Shown: positions 44,874-53,878 of the stretch, piece after piece | Numbering within the stretch: the stretch's first letter is position 1 | Layout of the letters: each line of letters opens with the position of its first letter | DNA from: an uncultured Campylobacter sp. | GTDB lineage: Bacteria > Campylobacterota > Campylobacteria > Campylobacterales > Campylobacteraceae | Reading direction: 5' to 3' | Length of the DNA stretch: 64,000 nucleotides | NCBI RefSeq assembly: GCF_938030145.1 | Contig: NZ_CALHGM010000003.1 | Location: 35,686 to 99,685, forward strand | Made by a program: the position numbers and the translations under genes | The notes under the pieces: model-generated | The model's database searches: none | What the model saw: the letters and a program-made list of their open reading frames with translations, nothing else | Told to the model about the DNA's origin: nothing

Positions 44874-45986
44874 TTATTCTTCTTTAACCAAGGAAGCGTC
44901 AATTATCTTTTTATATTCGATTTTTCTTAAAGATCTCGATATGATGAAATTCAAAGTAATACAAAATAAAGAACCTAAAAAATAATAAATTACAGATTGA
45001 TATGGCTCTATAGAATATTTAGATTTTATAGTCATAATTACCCAGCCTACATAGAAGTGATTTAAAAAGATATTGAGGCTTAGTAGTCCTAAGTTGTTAA
45101 AAAATTTTTTTTGAAATAATATAGCCAATAATAATTTCTTGCTAAAAGAGAAGCTGAAAGATATAGATAAAAACAATACTATAATAAAATCAGCATTGCT
45201 CGGTTTTTTTACAAAAATGATAAGATAAAAAATTGTAGCATATAAAAGAAATTCTAACATAGCTATTAAGATAAGCCCCATTCTTGTGAAATTAATTGAA
45301 TTAATCTTTTCTGTCACAAAGTATAGACAATATCCTAAAGAAATATCTGCAATGGCCCTAATTAATCCCATATGAATAAAGCCGCCACCGAGTGGTTCCA
45401 TAATGACGCCCATATAGTTATATTGATATGCTATAGATCCGAATGAAATCAATATAACAAGTGGAGCAATGAAATTTATAAACATTCTTTGATTCTTAAG
45501 TATAATTGGAAGCAATATAAATATGGCACCTATCATAGCAGATAAATACCACATAACTCCGGTTATGGATCTTACTGGAAAACCCCAAATTTGCAATAAT
45601 AGTATATCCCCTATCGTCAATGCTAGCATATTTGATATGGATGGAATTTCATTCCAAGCAAATAAGCATATAAAAATAAAGCCTATAACGATAGCTATAA
45701 GGTATTCTAAATAAAATACTTTTATTTTTCTGGCTATATAATTTCTAGTAATAACAAATATATTTTCATTAACTTTAACCTCAAAATTATAAAATTTTTT
45801 AGCCATAAGCCAACCCGTAACCAAGAAAAAAAATTCTACACCTATATACCCTATTGGTAATATTGGATAAAATTGCCAACTATGATGAATTAGTATTATA
45901 ATGGCAAAAATAAATTTCAAAAAATCTATAAAACCGTTTCTTTTAAAATCTTCAAAAATTTTATTTTGATTTTTTTCGGTATACAT
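44874..45986 (-). CDS. Acyltransferase family 3 membrane protein
   Basis: 370 residues, about ten spans. The N terminus FIDFLKFIFAIIILIHHSWQF has the catalytic His of the acyltransferase-3 (OafA-like) family, followed by YIGVEFFFLVTGWLMAKKF. It probably acetylates or otherwise acylates a sugar of the surface glycan. The C-terminal part has FNNLGLLSLNIFLNHFYVGW, also typical. It overlaps the preceding 687-residue membrane protein gene by 26 nt. Confidence 0.82.
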   Translation of the reverse strand: MYTEKNQNKIFEDFKRNGFIDFLKFIFAIIILIHHSWQFYPILPIGYIGVEFFFLVTGWLMAKKFYNFEVKVNENIFVITRNYIARKIKVFYLEYLIAIVIGFIFICLFAWNEIPSISNMLALTIGDILLLQIWGFPVRSITGVMWYLSAMIGAIFILLPIILKNQRMFINFIAPLVILISFGSIAYQYNYMGVIMEPLGGGFIHMGLIRAIADISLGYCLYFVTEKINSINFTRMGLILIAMLEFLLYATIFYLIIFVKKPSNADFIIVLFLSISFSFSFSKKLLLAILFQKKFFNNLGLLSLNIFLNHFYVGWVIMTIKSKYSIEPYQSVIYYFLGSLFCITLNFIISRSLRKIEYKKIIDASLVKEE

Positions 45987-48024
45987 CTATTAATTCTCCC
46001 CTTTCAATCAAAATATAATCCTCCTTGACTTCATCAAATAGCTTAGATAATATTTCCAACTTCGGTATTCTCTGCTTTACATTTTCATTGTACCAATATT
46101 CATCATATAAGTCAAAAAATCGTCTTTCTTTCATTTCTGCCTTATAGTCTCTATCTATATCGCTATCTACATATAGAATATCAGCTTTATTATTTATAAG
46201 ATTTAAGACTTCATTATATTCTATATCTGATACTAAAAAGGAGCGTAACTCAAAATACTTTAATCCGCTATATTTTTTACTGAAAAACTGTAGTATATTG
46301 TCATACTTTGATATCATATATACTTCATCTGTATTAGAAGAGTATTTATCTATAAGATCAATCGAGTTTTGAAATTTATCAAAAGGATATGTGGTAATTA
46401 TACCTCCTGCTCTATCATGATCCCATTTATAGGTTTTATGCGCTGCAAATATCTTTTCATAGCCAAAAATCTCTTTAATATAAGAAATAGAGAATTTAGC
46501 ATACATTAACGCACATATAAATATGCAAAATATAGAAATCACTTTTTTAATTTTATTGGGTAACAAATTTAAAATTACAATAAAAGGAATAGCGCTAATA
46601 AAGAAATTAACGGCAGATAAATCTACCTTCCAAACCATATAAGTATAAAAAAAACTTGTATAAAATAATAAAAATATATAACTTAATAAATGCTTATCAT
46701 CTTGTAATTTCTTATAAAAGAATATTAATAATAGCCATTGAATAAATATTACTAACAATACCATAAGCAATAAAGTAGAGGGAATATTAAAAGAATAGAA
46801 ACCATTTAAAAAATATTTTACCGATGGATTTTTCATAAAAGGGTATTTTATATAAATTAACACTCCCAGAATAATATAAATTAATATAAAAAAGAGCTTT
46901 TTTATATCTAGCAATGTCTTATTCTTTGCAGCAATTGTCCCGTACTCTACAATAAATGTCCCCAAGAGCGATATAAAGATATAAAGTCCAAAATCATTCG
47001 CTATTAAAATAGAAAGTAGTGCCAATAGTGCAGAGATTATCTTAAACATAAAATTAAAATTTTTAAATTTTATAGCATAGAATAAAAATAATATTATTAT
47101 CAAATCAAAGAAATGCCTTGTATCAAAGTATGTTGGACCGTAATGATAAAAATAATAAGAAATCGAAAAGAATTTTATACTTAGCAAAAGTATAAAAATA
47201 AGTCTTAGATAATTATCCTTGAAAAATAAAAATATAAAACCTATCGCTATGGTGTAATAAACCATACATACTATATTCTTCGTCTTTTCAAAATTACTAA
47301 CGTTTATGCCACCAAGTTTTTCCATTATAAATTTAATAGGATATAAGCTTAGAAAGCCATATTGAGAAAAAATTTCCGACTTATTTCTACCTAAATCCAA
47401 CTCATTTATAGGATTTAACATAAACGGAGTTTCTTCCCAATAATATCTACTAAGAATTTGTATATTTTGCTCAAAAATATTATATGCTATAAAATCAGTT
47501 TTTTCTTTAAGCTTGCTTAGCGTATCGGCACCAAACATAGGATAAGAATATGAAAACACATCTATACCGTATCTATTTATACTATTTGATTCTTTGGCTT
47601 CGTCATAAGTAAGATTAAAATCTCTATTATAGCCAATATTTTCTATATGAGTAGCAAATTTTTTAAAAGTATCTGCGCTAATATGTCTATAATATGGATC
47701 AAAAACTAAAAATTTAGGATTATTGTGAAAATTGAATCCTCCTTTATTCCCAGATAAAAAAATATTATCGTATGAATTAAATTTATAATTTATATTATTA
47801 GGACTAAAGCATAAATTTTCTTTGATATATTGATCGTTTGAAACAATTTTATTATTATCTAGTATTGTTTGTTCATCTATATATCTAAACTCGTTTGCGA
47901 GTTTAAAATCCGAGAAAATCCCATAAAAATAGAATGAAATTTGTATAGTTATTAAAGTTACTATAGCCAATTTAGCACAAAGATGAAAATTAAAACCTTT
48001 TATTTTAAGCAAAATGCTATTCAT
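45961..48024 (-). CDS. Large integral membrane protein, possible GtrC-like glycosyltransferase
   Basis: 687 residues. One N-terminal span (about 15-35) is followed by a ~200-residue extracytoplasmic region containing acidic residues (YIDEQTILDNNKIVS, NLTYDEAKESNSINRYGIDV), then about ten spans and a C-terminal soluble domain (~130 residues). The layout resembles GT-C enzymes that use undecaprenyl-P sugars, and genes for GtrA- and GtrB-like proteins lie 1-3 kb downstream. No sequence family recognised. It is strikingly AT-rich. Alternatively it is a Wzy-type polymerase. Confidence 0.6.
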   Translation of the reverse strand: MNSILLKIKGFNFHLCAKLAIVTLITIQISFYFYGIFSDFKLANEFRYIDEQTILDNNKIVSNDQYIKENLCFSPNNINYKFNSYDNIFLSGNKGGFNFHNNPKFLVFDPYYRHISADTFKKFATHIENIGYNRDFNLTYDEAKESNSINRYGIDVFSYSYPMFGADTLSKLKEKTDFIAYNIFEQNIQILSRYYWEETPFMLNPINELDLGRNKSEIFSQYGFLSLYPIKFIMEKLGGINVSNFEKTKNIVCMVYYTIAIGFIFLFFKDNYLRLIFILLLSIKFFSISYYFYHYGPTYFDTRHFFDLIIILFLFYAIKFKNFNFMFKIISALLALLSILIANDFGLYIFISLLGTFIVEYGTIAAKNKTLLDIKKLFFILIYIILGVLIYIKYPFMKNPSVKYFLNGFYSFNIPSTLLLMVLLVIFIQWLLLIFFYKKLQDDKHLLSYIFLLFYTSFFYTYMVWKVDLSAVNFFISAIPFIVILNLLPNKIKKVISIFCIFICALMYAKFSISYIKEIFGYEKIFAAHKTYKWDHDRAGGIITTYPFDKFQNSIDLIDKYSSNTDEVYMISKYDNILQFFSKKYSGLKYFELRSFLVSDIEYNEVLNLINNKADILYVDSDIDRDYKAEMKERRFFDLYDEYWYNENVKQRIPKLEILSKLFDEVKEDYILIERGELIDVYRKKSK

Positions 48025-48277
48025 CGATATTATCTTTATAAATTTTATACCATAAAATTAAAGAAAAGAAAGCAGAGATGATAAAAATATAGAATAGATA
48101 AAAATTGAATGTAAAAACCTTTTCTTGATTCATAAAATAGTAAACCCATTTAAAATAGTTATATTTATCTACGGTTGGATCAACATATGCAATAAAAATT
48201 TTTTTTCCTACTTTATAAATCAAAAATACAATGATACAAAATAATACAGATAGCTTTAAAACAGCTTTATTTGGCAT
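48017..48277 (-). CDS. Small membrane protein of the glycan cluster
   Basis: 86 residues, two hydrophobic segments (about 8-24 and 58-78) and an acidic end (KIYKDNIDE). It overlaps the start of the 687-residue protein by 8 nt, so the two are likely translationally coupled and may form a complex. No family recognised. Confidence 0.6.
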   Translation of the reverse strand: MPNKAVLKLSVLFCIIVFLIYKVGKKIFIAYVDPTVDKYNYFKWVYYFMNQEKVFTFNFYLFYIFIISAFFSLILWYKIYKDNIDE

Positions 48278-48325
48278 ATTTTATATTCCCTATTTTTAAA
48301 ATTCTTTCAATTCATCAAATCCAAC

Positions 48326-49657
48326 TTAGTTCTTAGTGGATATAAATTCTTTAATTACTTTTATAATATACCCTATCTTCTCATCACTCATACCGGGATA
48401 TACGCCGACCCAGAAACTATCGTTCATTATCTTATCGGTATTTTTTAGTTCGCCTGAAATTTTATAATCGACTCCGAGTTTAAGGTCTGCAAATAGTGGA
48501 TGCTTGATCATATTGCCCGCAAATAAATTTCTTGTTTGCACGCCCGCCTTCTCTAGATGCTCGCTAAGCTCGTTTCTACTAAATTTTTTCCCGTCTGCAA
48601 CCGTCATCATAAAGCCAAACCAGCTAGGCTCGGAATGCGGCTGAGCTTTAACCAAAATGAGCTCCTTTATATCTTTTAAGCCATCATAAAGCTTTTTAAA
48701 ATTTTGCCTACGACGCTGCACAAAGCTAGGAAATTTATCTATCTGAGCGCATCCAACGGCAGCTTGCATATCGGAGGCTTTTAAATTAAATCCGAAGTGC
48801 GAATAAACGTATTTATGATCATATCCAAGCGGTAGCTCACCAAATTTTTGCGAAAAGCGCCTGCCACAGGTATTATCTACGCCGCTCTCACACCAGCAAT
48901 CGCGTCCCCAATCACGCATACTTAGCATAATTTTTTTAAGCAGCGGATTGTTTGTATATGTGGCGCCGCCCTCGCCCATTGTCATATGATGAGGCGGGTA
49001 GAAGCTGCTTGTGCCTATATCCCCCCATGTGCCGGTTGGCTTGCCCTCATACAGCGAGCCCAGTGCGTCGCAATTATCCTCGATAAGCCACAAATCGTGC
49101 TTATCGCAAAATTCCTTCACGGCTTTTATATTAAAAGGATTTCCTAGGGTGTGAGCTACCATGACGGCTTTTGTTTTTTGACTAAGCGCAAGCTCAAGCT
49201 TCGTATGGTCTATGTTAAAATACTCAAGCTCCATATCGACAAAAACAGGAACGGCACCGTATTGCACGATAGGCGCAACCGTCGTAGGAAAGCCTGCCGC
49301 TACTGTTATGACTTCGTCGCCCTTTTTTATGCGGCGCTCTTTTAGAAGCGGTGAGGTAAGTGCAAAAAATGCAAGTAGATTTGCGCTGCTTCCGCTATTT
49401 ACCAAAAATGCCCATTTTACGCCAAGCATTTTGGCAAATTCTTTTTCAAATTTTTTAGAATATGTACCGTATGTAAGCCAGAAATCAAGCGAGCTATCTA
49501 CTAAATTTACCATTTCGTGCTCGTCAAAAACTCTACCTGCGTAATTTACGCGACTTTTACCAGGTTCAAATTTGGCGTGCTGCACCGGCTCATGAACCAG
49601 CCTATAATATTCTTTCGTTTTTTCTAAAATTTCTTGTTTTAATTCTTGAGGGGTCAT
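48326..49657 (-). CDS. rfbH: CDP-4-keto-6-deoxy-D-glucose 3-dehydrase (E1, RfbH/DdhC)
   Basis: 443 residues from ATG 49657 (overlaps the SDR stop as ATGA). PMP-dependent enzyme that removes the C3 hydroxyl. The usual PLP lysine of aminotransferases is replaced by His in FYPPHHMTMGEGG, and the [2Fe-2S] cysteine cluster CWCESGVDNTC is present, both hallmarks of E1 and not of a true aminotransferase. The step normally needs a reductase (E3, ddhD/ascD); none is visible in the cluster. Confidence 0.92.
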   Translation of the reverse strand: MTPQELKQEILEKTKEYYRLVHEPVQHAKFEPGKSRVNYAGRVFDEHEMVNLVDSSLDFWLTYGTYSKKFEKEFAKMLGVKWAFLVNSGSSANLLAFFALTSPLLKERRIKKGDEVITVAAGFPTTVAPIVQYGAVPVFVDMELEYFNIDHTKLELALSQKTKAVMVAHTLGNPFNIKAVKEFCDKHDLWLIEDNCDALGSLYEGKPTGTWGDIGTSSFYPPHHMTMGEGGATYTNNPLLKKIMLSMRDWGRDCWCESGVDNTCGRRFSQKFGELPLGYDHKYVYSHFGFNLKASDMQAAVGCAQIDKFPSFVQRRRQNFKKLYDGLKDIKELILVKAQPHSEPSWFGFMMTVADGKKFSRNELSEHLEKAGVQTRNLFAGNMIKHPLFADLKLGVDYKISGELKNTDKIMNDSFWVGVYPGMSDEKIGYIIKVIKEFISTKN

Positions 49658-50583
49658 TTTTTGCCTTTCCAAATTTCATTGATTTTTCCCAAATATGGGT
49701 CTTTTTTGACTGTCTCTAAATCTAGGCTAGTAAAATTTTGCTTAAAATATTTGCAAATTTTACCGATCGCTTCCGCATGCGGCGTGAGCTTAAACATATC
49801 TCCCATCTCGGATTTTAGCAGGTTATTATCGGAAGTATATTCGTTATTCAGCCCTTCATTTAGCACGATTATCTCGGATTTAAAATCGCTCGCCTCATTT
49901 ACTAGCGCAGCCAGGTTAAGCAGATCGATTTTTGTCCCGCTGCTTGCGTTGTAAATTTTATGCCGTGCGTCATTTTCTATATAAAATTCCACTACGTTTA
50001 ACAGGTCATCGACATATATGTAATCAAAAAATACGTTTTGATTGATCGTGATGGGTAGGTGCAGTAGGTTTTTTACTACGGCATTTGTGATAAATTTATA
50101 GCGGTAATTCTCCATCTCGCCGTAAATTCCAAATAAACGAAGCTGGATAATGTTATCCGCGCAATCCTCGATGTAATGCGACGTGATAGCTTTGTAAAAA
50201 CCGTATTCATCAAGCGGAAGAGCCTCTTTATAATCATCCTCGCGAGCACTTATTATCGGCTTGTGCTTACCGTACTCTGCACCGCTTCCAAACGATATGA
50301 TCTTTGAAACCTTATTTTTTTGCTTAGCAATATTGAAAAAAATCCGCAAATTATACTCAGTCACATTTGTCATATCCAGCGTATCGCGACCGCCGCCGCG
50401 ATTGGCGAGATGGACGATAGTATCGATTTTATGTGCACGAACAAAATCGTCAACAGCGCTTTCATCAGTCAAATTTAGCTCGCTACTTTTTGGAGCGAAA
50501 ACGTTAAAATTTCCATTTAGCGCAAGACGCTTTTCTAGATGCGAACCGATAAAACCACTACCGCCCGTGATGAAAAGATTCAT
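49654..50583 (-). CDS. NAD-dependent sugar epimerase/reductase (SDR)
   Basis: 309 residues. Rossmann motif FITGGSGFIGSHLEKRL at the N terminus, substrate/cofactor region SFGSGAEYG and catalytic pair Y-x-x-x-K in YGFYKAITSHY. Extended SDR, acting on a nucleotide sugar; position between rfbH and the aldolase suggests it reduces or epimerises the deoxysugar product. It overlaps the aldolase gene by 4 nt. The exact product is not known. Confidence 0.82.
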   Translation of the reverse strand: MNLFITGGSGFIGSHLEKRLALNGNFNVFAPKSSELNLTDESAVDDFVRAHKIDTIVHLANRGGGRDTLDMTNVTEYNLRIFFNIAKQKNKVSKIISFGSGAEYGKHKPIISAREDDYKEALPLDEYGFYKAITSHYIEDCADNIIQLRLFGIYGEMENYRYKFITNAVVKNLLHLPITINQNVFFDYIYVDDLLNVVEFYIENDARHKIYNASSGTKIDLLNLAALVNEASDFKSEIIVLNEGLNNEYTSDNNLLKSEMGDMFKLTPHAEAIGKICKYFKQNFTSLDLETVKKDPYLGKINEIWKGKK

Positions 50584-51365
50584 CTGCTACTTAGCCTTTT
50601 TTCAAGCATTTCGATTCTTTTTTCGTCCTCGGACTTGATTCTGTGATAATACCTACGCTTGCTTTTAAGCCAAGCTAATTCAAATTCCACGCCGGCTAAA
50701 ATTCCGGCTTCCATATTGTTTACAGCATCTTTGCAATATACTATCTTTCGCGTTTCGTATTTATCAAGTAGTCCTTTGGAAATGAGATATTTAATGAAAT
50801 CGCATGACTTTGCGGATATGGCTCCACCTAAACCGCATTTTAATCCCTTAGCTATCGCTTTAGTAAAAATATTTTCACAATGTTTTAGCATTTCATCACT
50901 ATCTGCAAAGCTCCTATCTTTACCCATCGAACTTGTAAAATCGACTCTTCCGATTGTTACGCCAGAAAGAGTATTTATATTGGGCAAGGATAGAATATCA
51001 TCAAAATTATCATAGCAGGTTATAGTTTCTACATTGATCGCAAATTCTATGTCATTGCGATTATCCTCAGCAACGAAAGTGTTTATAGCTCCCAAAAATT
51101 TACTAACGGCAAATTTTGTTTCTGCCATTGGTGCTATGATACCATTTACACCTAGAGTAATAGCGTTATATATATCGGTTACCGCTTCGACGCCTCCGAT
51201 TTTCATAATAATAGGAAGCCCAACTTTAGAGGTAATATCTTTTAGTCTACAAAGCTCCTCCTGCCTACTGCCTTCATTCTCGTACTCTGCTTTGATCTCA
51301 AAAACACCGTATTCGTCTTTAAGTCTTTTAAGAATATCGATCATCTCGTATTCTAAAACATTCAT
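50580..51365 (-). CDS. HpcH/HpaI-type aldolase-like protein
   Basis: 261 residues of (beta-alpha)8 type. Metal ligands of the HpcH/HpaI/citrate-lyase-beta family are visible: Glu in GIIAPMAETKFAV and Asp in TIGRVDFTSSMG. Family members cleave or form bonds between pyruvate-like donors and aldehydes or acyl-CoA. Here, one base from a HAD phosphatase gene and close to a ThDP enzyme gene, it probably supplies or extends a carbon branch for the surface sugar; that is inference. The C-terminal tail (RYYHRIKSEDEKRIEMLEKR) is a charged helix. Confidence 0.72.
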   Translation of the reverse strand: MNVLEYEMIDILKRLKDEYGVFEIKAEYENEGSRQEELCRLKDITSKVGLPIIMKIGGVEAVTDIYNAITLGVNGIIAPMAETKFAVSKFLGAINTFVAEDNRNDIEFAINVETITCYDNFDDILSLPNINTLSGVTIGRVDFTSSMGKDRSFADSDEMLKHCENIFTKAIAKGLKCGLGGAISAKSCDFIKYLISKGLLDKYETRKIVYCKDAVNNMEAGILAGVEFELAWLKSKRRYYHRIKSEDEKRIEMLEKRLSSR

Positions 51366-51366
51366 T

Positions 51367-52095
51367 TTAGCTCCTTAAAATTTTATTCTTAACATCCAGC
51401 AATGTAATGTCATTGCCAACTAGAATTCCTTTACAATTAAAATTCTTTGCCATAGCCATATCACTTTCCATCCTATCACCTACCACAACGATATGCTGTT
51501 TATCAAGCCCCCAATCCTTACATAAAATTTCGAGCATAAAAGGATTTGGCTTTCCTACTATATCCAGCTTAATTTCTTCATCAATACTACCAAGGATTGC
51601 ACTTAGCATAGCATTGGCACCGGGTCTTAAAAGACCATTTTCTACCGGGAAATTTTTATCTGTATTTGCCACTATTATTCTACGAGATTTTTGTAATGCA
51701 ATAAGAGCTCTTGATAAAATTTCATAGTTAAAATTTAAATCAAGCCCAATTACCACGGCTTCACAACTATACTCATCCTCAACATTTATATCTGCATTCG
51801 TTAATTCACTTTTAAAACCACGGCTACCAACTAAAAATATATTTCTTAGATCCTTTCTTTGCAAAAATATAGCACTAGCATAAGCTGAGGTATATATTTT
51901 ATCTACAGTAGTTCTTATACCTATATGAATTAATTTATCTAAAATTTCAAATCTTGTTTTAGTTGAATTATTAGTAAAAAATAATACATTGTAACCATTA
52001 GATTCAAGCTCATCTATAGTTTGCAAAGCAAAGTCGGCAATTTTACTCCCAAAATAAATAGTTCCATCTAAGTCAAAAACTACAGCTTTATTCAT
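51367..52095 (-). CDS. HAD-superfamily phosphatase (IIA type)
   Basis: 242 residues. Motif I VVFDLDGTIYFG, motif II LFFTNNSTKTR, and motif IV region HIVVVGDRMESDMAMAKNF are all present with the large cap domain of NagD/PGP-type enzymes. It dephosphorylates a small phospho-metabolite; within this operon the substrate could be the product of the aldolase or of the sugar path. It overlaps the ThDP gene by 8 nt. Confidence 0.82.
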   Translation of the reverse strand: MNKAVVFDLDGTIYFGSKIADFALQTIDELESNGYNVLFFTNNSTKTRFEILDKLIHIGIRTTVDKIYTSAYASAIFLQRKDLRNIFLVGSRGFKSELTNADINVEDEYSCEAVVIGLDLNFNYEILSRALIALQKSRRIIVANTDKNFPVENGLLRPGANAMLSAILGSIDEEIKLDIVGKPNPFMLEILCKDWGLDKQHIVVVGDRMESDMAMAKNFNCKGILVGNDITLLDVKNKILRS

Positions 52096-53878
52096 CTACC
52101 GGCTTAATTATCATATTTTTATAAAATTCTTCTCGCGGCAAAAACGGAAACATATCCTCAAGTGGCTTTGAAACCATTTTGCCGTCAGGCTTTATCTTGG
52201 ACGATAATTTTGGCTCCATTTTTTCAGTAGGTGAAAGCATTATTTCGCAAACTACCGCACCTGGTTTGGATAGAATTTCCTCCAACTCCCCTTTTAAATT
52301 TAGCTGATTTTCTATCCTATAAGCTTCAAAGCCATATGCCTGTGCCAGCTTAACGGTATCCGGAAAACTCACGCCGCTATCTTTATCTGAGCCTACCTTG
52401 TGACCTTTAAAAAAGTTGTTTTGAGTATTTCTGATAGAAATATAGCCTGCATTATTCAGAACAAAGATTTTGATCGGAAGCTTATTATGAATTATTGTCT
52501 GAAGCTCTTGAATATTCATCTGCAAGCTACCTTCACCCGTAACGCAAATCGTATTTTTTTTGCCATTTGCGAAGCAGGCACCGATTGCGGCAGGCAGATC
52601 GTATCCCATAGAAGCACAACCCGAATTTACTACCACCTTTTGATTCTCATATAAGCGCAAGCTCTGATACGATGAAACACATGCCGTACCGTTACCGAAT
52701 ACATAAACTAAATCTCGTTTATGATTAGATAGCACATCGAAGAAATTATATGAATCAACCCGCTCTTTTACATTTTGTCTAAAAGGCTCAATCGTAGGAT
52801 AATTCTTTCTGTAATTTTTACAAATTTCAAGCCAAGCTCCAAAATCCAGCTCGTCTTTCAGCACAGATCGCAAATCCGATATAAAAACCTTCGCATCGGA
52901 TTTTATCTTAATATCTGCGGCAATAGTTTTTTTGTTTAGTTCGTTTTGGTCGATATCAACTAAAATTTTTTTGGCTTCTCTGCCGAAGAATTCCCAGTTA
53001 TAGCTGACTGCACGGATATTTAATCTAGCACCTATAGCAATGATGAGATCGGAATTTTGCACGACAAAATTTGCCGCTCTATTGCCAATAGTGCCATATC
53101 TACCGAAAAACAGCTCATAGTCATTTCTAACGATATCGTATCTAGCGAAAGTACCGATAACGGGGATTTTTAAAATTTCGATTAGTTTTAGAAATTCTTC
53201 GTTAGCGCCGGCAAGCGTTACGCCGTTACCTACAATGATAACGGGGCGTTTAACAGCTTTTAACGCATCTAAAACCTGCGGGATTTTTGTGTCAAACTTC
53301 GGCGCTTCGGGGATTTCAAATTCTATCAGATCTGCTTCGTCCACCATCGCGCCTTGTATGTCTAGCGGCACATCCAGCCATACGGGTCCGGGTCTGCCGT
53401 GCTTAGCCTCATAAATAGCTTTTTGCAGATGAAATTTTATGCTATTTTTATCCGTTATCATTACGGCGTATTTTGTGATAGGCCTTACGATGTCAACTAT
53501 ATTAACCTCTTGATCGCCAAGCTGACGTAAATTTAACTCGGGTTGCGAAGCAATGGTCGTCTGGAATTTCACCTGCCCCGATATGATCATCGTAGGGATC
53601 GAATCCACCCAGGCACCGTAAACGCCGGTAATCGCGTTCGTCCCGCCGGGACCCGTGGTAACATACGCGATACCGATCTTATTTGAGACGCGCGCATATC
53701 CCTCTGCGGCTATCGCGCAAGCCTGTTCGTGATGGTTACAGACATACTCCAAATTTTCATTTTTACCAAGCGAATCTATCAGGTGCATATTGCCGCCACC
53801 CGAGACCATAAATACGGTCTTTGCGGTATCTTCGTGTTCGGCTATAAATTTTGCTATAAAATCGCTAACTTTTATCAT
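52088..53878 (-). CDS. Thiamine-diphosphate enzyme, acetolactate-synthase-like
   Basis: 596 residues with the three domains of the acetohydroxyacid synthase group: PYR domain with catalytic Glu 51 in CNHHEQACAIAAEGYAR and GPGGTNAITG; middle domain; PP domain with the ThDP motif GEGSLQMN to NNAGY (GEG replaces the usual GDG). The C-terminal tail is extended (SKIKPDGKMVSKPLEDMFPF). In Yersinia, YerE is a ThDP enzyme that adds a two-carbon branch from pyruvate to a CDP-3,6-dideoxy-4-keto sugar; its neighbours here (rfbF, rfbG, rfbH) suggest a similar job. Amino-acid biosynthesis is less likely: no ilvN, and ilv genes are absent. Confidence 0.8.
   Translation of the reverse strand: MIKVSDFIAKFIAEHEDTAKTVFMVSGGGNMHLIDSLGKNENLEYVCNHHEQACAIAAEGYARVSNKIGIAYVTTGPGGTNAITGVYGAWVDSIPTMIISGQVKFQTTIASQPELNLRQLGDQEVNIVDIVRPITKYAVMITDKNSIKFHLQKAIYEAKHGRPGPVWLDVPLDIQGAMVDEADLIEFEIPEAPKFDTKIPQVLDALKAVKRPVIIVGNGVTLAGANEEFLKLIEILKIPVIGTFARYDIVRNDYELFFGRYGTIGNRAANFVVQNSDLIIAIGARLNIRAVSYNWEFFGREAKKILVDIDQNELNKKTIAADIKIKSDAKVFISDLRSVLKDELDFGAWLEICKNYRKNYPTIEPFRQNVKERVDSYNFFDVLSNHKRDLVYVFGNGTACVSSYQSLRLYENQKVVVNSGCASMGYDLPAAIGACFANGKKNTICVTGEGSLQMNIQELQTIIHNKLPIKIFVLNNAGYISIRNTQNNFFKGHKVGSDKDSGVSFPDTVKLAQAYGFEAYRIENQLNLKGELEEILSKPGAVVCEIMLSPTEKMEPKLSSKIKPDGKMVSKPLEDMFPFLPREEFYKNMIIKPVDE

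Noticed and set aside
48326..49657. Ordinary sugar aminotransferase
   Set aside because: The PLP lysine is replaced by His and a [2Fe-2S] cysteine cluster is present, which identifies an E1-type dehydrase.
52088..53878. Acetolactate synthase of branched-chain amino-acid synthesis (ilvB)
   Set aside because: No ilvN or other ilv gene nearby; position in a deoxysugar operon and an extended C-terminal tail point to another use.
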